Below, piece after piece: positions 59,627-64,000 of a stretch of 64,000 nucleotides of DNA. The translations under genes were made by a program, and so were the position numbers. Source of the DNA: Proteiniborus ethanoligenes. GTDB lineage: Bacteria; Bacillota; Clostridia; Tissierellales; Proteiniboraceae. The notes below the pieces were generated by a model that saw only the letters and a list, made by a program, of their open reading frames with translations, was not told the DNA's origin and did no database searches. Location: positions 1 to 64,000 of the forward strand of contig NZ_FNQE01000006.1 of assembly GCF_900107485.1 (NCBI RefSeq). The letters run 5' to 3'. Every line of letters begins with the position of its first letter. Position 1 is the stretch's first letter.

Positions 59627-61949
59627 CTTTATTATTTTCTATTAATGCCATCTTTACTTTTTCAGGTGTTATAGGCAGACTTCTTATTCTAACTCCAACT
59701 GCATTGAAAACTGCATCCTGAATAGCGGGTGGTGCTGGATTAGTTACTACCTCGCCAATAGACTTAGCTCCAAAAGGTCCCGTAGCATCATAGCCATCTG
59801 CAAAATCTACAATTATATTGTTAATATCTATTCTAGATGGTATTTTATATTCCATAAGATTATTAGTTATCAGTCTACCTCGACTATCTTCTCTTACTTC
59901 TTCAAACAACGCCATTCCAATACCTTGAACAGCTCCACCCTCTGCCTGCACCCTTGCTAGCTTAGGATTTATGATAGTTCCACTATCTACTACAGTAGCA
60001 TAGTTGATTAGCTCTACCTTTCCAGTTTCAGTATCCACTTCAACTTCTGCAAAGGCAGATATGAAAGGCGGCGCCACATCACTAGTACCAAATGATGCTG
60101 TAGTAGTTAATTGTTTAGTAGGATTTTTATATATTAGCCTATTGCTTAAATCAGCTAAGCTAATCTTCTTATCTCCTGTTTTATTTCTAATTTCCTTTCC
60201 GTCAAATATTACATCTTCTACATCTATCTTCAAATGTGAAGCTCCTTCTTGCTTTATTAATTCCTTCATTTCAAGTGCTGCTTTTTTCACTGCATTTCCC
60301 GAGAAATAAGTTGTACCTGAAGCATATGCTCCTACATCAAAAGGTGTTAAATCTGTATCTGATGAAAATACACTAATAGTATCATTGTCTACTCCAAGAG
60401 CTTCTGCAGCTATTTGTCTAAGGATAGTATCACTACCCGTTCCTATATCTGTAGCGCCTAAAAGAAGTGTAAAGTAGCCATTATCATCAATCTTTATGGT
60501 GGCAGTTGCAGTGTCTATGCCGGGTATTCCTGAACCTTGCATAGCTATGGCCATACCTATCCCACGTATTTTAGTAGGTGATATCTCTCTTCTAGGGTAT
60601 TTTTCATTCCAGCCTATTAGCTCCTTGCCCCTCTTCACACAGTATTCCAGCTCACAGCTATCCATCATTATAGGCTCACTACCTGCTCCTATTGTTGTCA
60701 TATTAAATATTTTAGAGGTCTCACCTTTTTTAAGCATATTCATTTCTCTTAGCTTAGCAGGGTCCATGTTAAGTCTGTGGGCTAATTCGTTCATTGCTGA
60801 TTCAAGTGCAAAGGTCCCTTGAGTTACACCGTAGCCTCTTAATGCTCCTCCAGGAGTACGATTTGTATACACTGCCTTGCCTGTAAATCTTGCAGCCTCC
60901 ACCTTGTTATATAATGGTAATGATTTATATCCTGCTGCACCAAGGACTGTATAAGCATGTTCTCCATATGCTCCAGTATCAGAAATAGCATGCATATCCA
61001 CAGCTTTAATTTTGCCATCTAAATCTGCGCCAATAGTTACATCTATTTTCATGCCATGCCTTGAAGTGGTAGATTCAAAGGTTTCCTTCCTTGTGTACAC
61101 TATTTTTGAGGATTTACCTGTTTTGAGCGTAACTAGAGCTGTATAAAATTCTACTTGAGCCGTTTGCTTCCCTCCAAATCCTCCACCTATACGTGGTTTA
61201 ATTATTCTAACCTTGCTTATAGGCACATTAAGTGAGTTTGCTATCATTCTCCTTACATGAAAGGGTATCTGAGTAGAAGACACTATTACTAATTTGCCAT
61301 ATTGATCTATATATGAATATGCTCTATAGGTTTCCATCATAGCATGGGCTTGAGCCTGGGAACGATAACTCTCCCTAACTACAACAGAGCATTCTTCTAA
61401 TGTTTTTTCAATATCACCATATCCAAAGTTGTATATTGCAGCTATATTTTTTTCTGGGTCAAAGCCTATGTTAATATTTGAATGACATCTGTCTTTGAAA
61501 TGAATCTTGGAAGGGTGATTCTCTACATTTTCAATGTCTAGGACAGGTTCAAATACTTCATATTCAACCTTTATAAGCTTCATTGCTCTTAAAGCTATAT
61601 CCTCGCTTACTGCAGCTATTATAGCAACTTCATCACCAATATATCTAACATACTCATCTAATATATATTTATCATAAGTAGATGGTTCCGGATAAGATTG
61701 TCCTGCTCTAGTAAATAATATTTTAGGCACATCCTCATGTGTTAATATACATTCTACACCTGGAATTTTTTCAGCCTTTTCTTTATTTATGCCTTTAATT
61801 CTAGCAAAGGCATAGGGACTTCTCAATATTTTTATTATCAACGCATCCCTTGGAGCTAGGTCATCTGTATAGGCGGGCTTTCCTGTTACTAATTGAACCC
61901 CATCTACCTTTGGAATAGATTTTCCAATAGATATTCTATTAGGCTTCAT
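59622..61949 (-). CDS. Molybdenum hydroxylase large subunit (xanthine dehydrogenase family)
   Basis: A 775-residue molybdopterin-cytosine-dinucleotide subunit of the xanthine dehydrogenase/aldehyde oxidase family, which hydroxylates N-heterocycles or aldehydes with water oxygen. Cofactor motifs are GGGFGGKQTAQVE and TPGGALRGYGVTQGTF, and the catalytic Glu is in FGAKSIGEVVTNP near the C terminus. The substrate-pocket residues are not clear enough to choose xanthine, nicotinate, purine or aldehyde. It overlaps the iron-sulfur subunit gene by one base (TAATG). No maturation gene (XdhC-like) or selenium-labile accessory gene is in the window. Confidence 0.92.
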   Translation of the reverse strand: MKPNRISIGKSIPKVDGVQLVTGKPAYTDDLAPRDALIIKILRSPYAFARIKGINKEKAEKIPGVECILTHEDVPKILFTRAGQSYPEPSTYDKYILDEYVRYIGDEVAIIAAVSEDIALRAMKLIKVEYEVFEPVLDIENVENHPSKIHFKDRCHSNINIGFDPEKNIAAIYNFGYGDIEKTLEECSVVVRESYRSQAQAHAMMETYRAYSYIDQYGKLVIVSSTQIPFHVRRMIANSLNVPISKVRIIKPRIGGGFGGKQTAQVEFYTALVTLKTGKSSKIVYTRKETFESTTSRHGMKIDVTIGADLDGKIKAVDMHAISDTGAYGEHAYTVLGAAGYKSLPLYNKVEAARFTGKAVYTNRTPGGALRGYGVTQGTFALESAMNELAHRLNMDPAKLREMNMLKKGETSKIFNMTTIGAGSEPIMMDSCELEYCVKRGKELIGWNEKYPRREISPTKIRGIGMAIAMQGSGIPGIDTATATIKIDDNGYFTLLLGATDIGTGSDTILRQIAAEALGVDNDTISVFSSDTDLTPFDVGAYASGTTYFSGNAVKKAALEMKELIKQEGASHLKIDVEDVIFDGKEIRNKTGDKKISLADLSNRLIYKNPTKQLTTTASFGTSDVAPPFISAFAEVEVDTETGKVELINYATVVDSGTIINPKLARVQAEGGAVQGIGMALFEEVREDSRGRLITNNLMEYKIPSRIDINNIIVDFADGYDATGPFGAKSIGEVVTNPAPPAIQDAVFNAVGVRIRSLPITPEKVKMALIENNKG

Positions 61950-62398
61950 TATTCCACCCCCATATATTTTTTTATTGCCCTAAGCTGTCCCACATATCCT
62001 GTACATCTACATAGATTTCCAGATAAATAGTGCTTTATGGATTCTTCCGTTGGATTTTCAAGCTCTTTTTTCATAGCTATTACTGTAAGGACTAGCCCTG
62101 GACTACAATAACCACATTGATCTACTCCTTCATCAACTAAGCAGTTTCCTACCTCCTTAGCCTGTTCTCCTACTCCTTCAATAGTAGTTATTTCCTTCCC
62201 ATCTGCCTTTACTGCTAATGTAGCACAGGATAAGGTAGGCTCTCCATCTATAAGAACTGTACATACTCCGCAAGTACCAGTATCACAGCCCCTTTTTACA
62301 CTTAAATATCCATTATTTCTAAGGAGGTCTAGTAGGTACTCATGAGGTTCTATGTCAAAACTTTTGTTTATACCATTAATATTAATCTTTATTAACAT
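61949..62398 (-). CDS. Molybdenum hydroxylase [2Fe-2S] subunit
   Basis: A 149-residue iron-sulfur subunit with two [2Fe-2S] clusters. The plant-ferredoxin-like site is GCDTGTCGVCTVLIDG with a later Cys in PTLSC, and the second site is DQCGYCSPGLVLT followed by CRCTGYV. It relays electrons from molybdenum to FAD. It sits between the FAD subunit (7-base overlap) and the large subunit (1-base overlap), so the three are translated in step. Confidence 0.94.
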   Translation of the reverse strand: MLIKININGINKSFDIEPHEYLLDLLRNNGYLSVKRGCDTGTCGVCTVLIDGEPTLSCATLAVKADGKEITTIEGVGEQAKEVGNCLVDEGVDQCGYCSPGLVLTVIAMKKELENPTEESIKHYLSGNLCRCTGYVGQLRAIKKYMGVE

Positions 62399-63192
62399 TT
62401 TGACACCTCCATAATTGCCCTTTTTACTAGCACCTTGCAGATTTCCTTTCTATATTCCTTAGAGCCTCTGGTGTTGCTGCCAAAAACTAATTCTTCAGAT
62501 GCAATCTCTCCAGTTCTATATGCACTTTCCTCAGTAATCTCCGTACTATTTATATACTCCATTGCCTTATAGGCCAAAGCTGAAACCCTAGGTCTTGCTC
62601 CTACAACTATTCTATATTTGCCATCTATCCTTGATACAGCTGCATTAAGTATGGCATAATCTACTTGAGAATTTCTCATAGATTGAAAAGCTGCCTTTTC
62701 AACATTTTTATTTAGAATTATTTTTTCTAAAATATCCTTTCTTCTATTTTCTTCTTTAAGGTAATCCTCTAAAGACATTTTTCCACCATTATAGAGTAGG
62801 ATTTCAGCATTAAGAGCTAAAAGTGTAGTTATTGGGTCTGAAAACCCATACTTTGAAAAAACAGTAGCTCCAATAGTTACTATATTTCTCAATTGTATAC
62901 CGATTATATGCTTTACAGATTCTGAAATTACATTTCCAAAATACTTTGATAATAATTGACTAGTTTCTAGCTTTCTAAAGGTAGTCATTGCACCTATTTC
63001 GATACTGCCCTCATTTTCCTCCATATAGTCAAGGCCTGCATCGCATAAATCAACGGCTAAGCCTAGCCTTTTGTTTCCCATCCTAAGGTAACACCCTCCA
63101 CCTATTAAGGTAGCACTTTTCTTTTGCATAAAAATCTCATATGCTTCTTCTATACTTTTAGGCCTTATATATTCTCCAAATGTTATCAACAT
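62392..63192 (-). CDS. Molybdenum hydroxylase FAD subunit
   Basis: A 266-residue FAD-binding subunit (CoxM/XdhB family). The flavin motifs are KSATLIGGGCYLRMG, and the second, usually TIGGN, is IVTIGATVFSKYG. The C-terminal part (RIDGKYRIVVGARPR) is the CO-dehydrogenase-flavoprotein C domain. I chose the ATG at 63192, with GGGAG 5 bases upstream; the GTG two codons earlier overlaps that site. It starts the three-gene enzyme operon and is preceded by a GntR regulator on the same strand. Confidence 0.9.
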   Translation of the reverse strand: MLITFGEYIRPKSIEEAYEIFMQKKSATLIGGGCYLRMGNKRLGLAVDLCDAGLDYMEENEGSIEIGAMTTFRKLETSQLLSKYFGNVISESVKHIIGIQLRNIVTIGATVFSKYGFSDPITTLLALNAEILLYNGGKMSLEDYLKEENRRKDILEKIILNKNVEKAAFQSMRNSQVDYAILNAAVSRIDGKYRIVVGARPRVSALAYKAMEYINSTEITEESAYRTGEIASEELVFGSNTRGSKEYRKEICKVLVKRAIMEVSKC

Positions 63193-63230
63193 ATTCACTC
63201 CCTTAACTTAAAGTTTATCCACAGTTAATA

Positions 63231-63989
63231 TTATTTAATATAGGGCATAGTCCTACAAGCTGTAAATCTTATGAGGTTGTCCACATAGTATTCTGTGTTA
63301 TACATTACAGGACATCCTTCAACCGTATATTTAATTACATCTACTCGTAAAATAGGAGTATTTTCTTCTAGGCCTAAGATATCTTTTATTTCTTTAGTGA
63401 CAAGACTAGGTATTATTTCCATAAAATCATGACTAAACTGACAGTTACAAGCCTCTTCTACAAAGTCAAACATAGATTTACCTAAATCCTCTTCCTTAAT
63501 CTTATTATTATCTAAGAATATCTTTGGCACCCTATTTATACAGTAGGCAGCAGGCTTGCCATTGGCTAAAAATTTCTTCTTAACCATCAGTACTTGATCT
63601 CCTAGCTCTATATCTAGCTTTTCAGCATCTTCTTCATTACAGCTTTCCCATGCATATGAAATAATATCTACTGTGGATTCATAACCACTTTCATCAATAA
63701 ATCTTCCAAGCTCTCCAGCATAATCTATGCCTTCAGACAGCTTTCTAGCGAAGGTGGTAATCATAGTGCTACTTCCTTGGCTTCTAGTGATTAGGCCTTC
63801 ATTTTCTAGTACTATTAATGCCTCTCTTACAGTTAATCTGCTTATGCCCATTTTACTAGCTAGTTGAGCTTCTGAAGGTAGTTTAGTTATCTCATAATTC
63901 TTAGTAGTTAAAATATAATTTCTTAAATAATCTAGTGCTTGCTGAACTGCAGTTTGTTTCTGAACCTTTGGTATGTTGATTCTATTCAT
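63231..63989 (-). CDS. GntR/HutC-family regulator
   Basis: A 252-residue regulator. The N-terminal winged helix (about 8-75) reads AQLASKMGISRLTVREALIV with LENEGLITRSQGSST, and a UTRA ligand domain (about 95-245) follows. I chose the ATG at 63989 because AGGTG lies 6 bases upstream; the GTG at 63998 would put the ribosome site inside the gene. It lies 39 bases upstream of the molybdenum-hydroxylase operon on the same strand, so it is likely the local regulator, responding to the enzyme's substrate or a product. No operator could be picked out with confidence. Confidence 0.9.
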   Translation of the reverse strand: MNRINIPKVQKQTAVQQALDYLRNYILTTKNYEITKLPSEAQLASKMGISRLTVREALIVLENEGLITRSQGSSTMITTFARKLSEGIDYAGELGRFIDESGYESTVDIISYAWESCNEEDAEKLDIELGDQVLMVKKKFLANGKPAAYCINRVPKIFLDNNKIKEEDLGKSMFDFVEEACNCQFSHDFMEIIPSLVTKEIKDILGLEENTPILRVDVIKYTVEGCPVMYNTEYYVDNLIRFTACRTMPYIK

Positions 63990-64000
63990 TTTATGCACCT

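Noticed and set aside
1-64000. CRISPR array, rRNA or tRNA genes
   Set aside because: No regularly spaced direct repeats and no conserved rRNA or tRNA segments were seen on either strand.

Overview
The window is a low-GC, AT-biased chromosome segment from an anaerobic, probably spore-capable member of the Firmicutes (Clostridia/Tissierellia-like). This is inferred from strong AGGAGG-type ribosome sites, intrinsic terminators, an SLH-domain surface protein, an LPxTG adhesin with a sortase, EutH-type permeases, a HutP-family protein, a TIGR03916/TIGR03915-type radical SAM pair, TldD/TldE and a molybdenum hydroxylase. I found no rRNA, tRNA, CRISPR array or prophage block. No species can be named from the sequence alone.

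Layout. 1-960: edge of an IS3-like element and a YoeB/RelB-type toxin-antitoxin pair. 1030-4610: a SWIM zinc-finger protein whose best start is followed at once by a UGA codon, small hypothetical genes, a frameshifted glycine-rich gene, and a GC-richer repeat element that shares two exact blocks with a nearby gene. 4616-14705: a 1684-residue SLH/Ig-like/GLUG surface protein downstream of a degenerate receiver, a LuxR-type response regulator, a histidine kinase and an 829-residue membrane sensor. 14780-15540: decayed genes. 15748-23520: RlmD-type rRNA methylase, Xaa-Pro aminopeptidase, two tandem EutH-like permeases, and the radical SAM repair pair, whose promoter carries a LexA (SOS) box. 23862-26440: tldD/tldE.

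26629-35263 is a sulfur island: a TusA-like carrier, a LysR regulator, a YeeE/YedE thiosulfate-type transporter split over two genes, a sulfonate/taurine-type ABC transporter, a CoA-disulfide-reductase/rhodanese fusion, and a second, single-chain YeeE/YedE that lacks one of the usual cysteines. 35478-46520 is a cell-surface and c-di-GMP zone: a transglutaminase-like exported protein behind a c-di-GMP-I (GEMM) riboswitch, a sortase, a very large LPKTG adhesin, an AraC-GH39 fusion and a REC-GGDEF diguanylate cyclase. The cyclase and the riboswitch suggest a local c-di-GMP link to surface remodelling.

46850-50190: a HutP-family RNA-binding protein followed by three UAG triplets with 4-nt spacers and then a TrpXYZ-like ABC importer, suggesting RNA-level control of amino-acid uptake. 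50311-57352: a six-LysM protein, an NCS2 permease, a GT4 glycosyltransferase, PlsY and an ABC-F protein. 57489-59597: a metallochaperone-like HMA protein and a P1B ATPase with a CPG motif. 59622-63989: a three-subunit xanthine-dehydrogenase-type molybdenum hydroxylase with a GntR regulator.
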